64,000 nucleotides of DNA from Corynebacterium fournieri. Lineage in GTDB: Bacteria > Actinomycetota > Actinomycetes > Mycobacteriales > Mycobacteriaceae. This document shows positions 63,152 to 64,000 of this stretch, one piece after another. The stretch covers positions 1,612,001 through 1,676,000 of the forward strand of contig NZ_CP047210.1 of NCBI RefSeq assembly GCF_030408775.1, in the 5' to 3' direction. Position numbers and translations under genes: made by a program. Within the stretch, counting starts at the first letter, position 1. Each line of letters starts with the position of its first letter. The notes under the pieces are model-generated. The model saw only the letters and a list, made by a program, of their open reading frames with translations, ran no database searches and was not told the DNA's origin.

Positions 63152-64000
<849 letters not shown>

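Overview
The window looks like a chromosomal segment of a high-GC Corynebacteriales bacterium, most probably a Corynebacterium. The reasons are the many GTG/TTG starts, the gene order lipB-lipA-DUF4191-RDD-glnA followed by glnE-glnA2, the CYTH/CHAD - RNase H/phosphatase - zinc ribbon - Nif3 block, the HAD - LMW-PTP - SURF1 trio and DUF3052-aceE. These groups follow the order of the Mycobacterium tuberculosis Rv2211-Rv2241 region as I remember it. The species cannot be named from the sequence alone.

Layout. 1-4936: glycine cleavage genes gcvP (5' truncated by the window edge), gcvT and gcvH, continuing into lipB and lipA, so the lipoylated H protein and both lipoyl-making enzymes sit together. 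4973-9108: DUF4191 protein, ThrE-type exporter, RDD protein, glutamine synthetase glnA and a strong terminator. 9180-13467: VIT-like and TDT transporters, then a DUF222/HNH gene whose start codon was hit by an IS481-family element. 13555-24739: GH25/NUDIX pair, membrane-anchored trypsin-like protease, thrC, glnE and glnA2 (which with glnA form a nitrogen-assimilation set), and a CYTH/CHAD protein. 24826-34589: degenerate galactokinase-like protein, RNB ribonuclease, RNase P RNA, a repeat-rich spacer, RNase H/phosphatase operon, ptkA/ptpA-like pair, SURF1, tRNA-Val, DUF3052. 34705-37521: aceE.

37678-51571: a segment bracketed by two inverted IS3-family copies that appear identical, each 1779 bp with its own 4-bp target duplication. 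Between them lie a surface protein, an acyl carrier protein/HAD pair, a succinate-semialdehyde dehydrogenase-like gene, DMT and two TRIC-type membrane proteins, a uridine transporter/hydrolase pair and a beta-lactamase-fold hydrolase. 51693-59108: secreted proteins, DUF4230, an AbgT transporter, a two-gene module (unknown 228-aa protein + XRE/ImmA-IrrE protein), tRNA-Asn and an oxidoreductase.

59206-63063 is the most unusual part. Two broken copies of a DJ-1/PfpI-type gene lie in direct orientation on either side of a visibly AT-richer insert. The insert carries a tight minus-strand operon: a HicA-like protein with a helical tail, a helix-turn-helix protein, and a SecB-like chaperone. The order and composition recall toxin-antitoxin-chaperone (TAC) systems, here possibly with a HicA-type toxin. 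The window ends inside a GalE-like epimerase gene.
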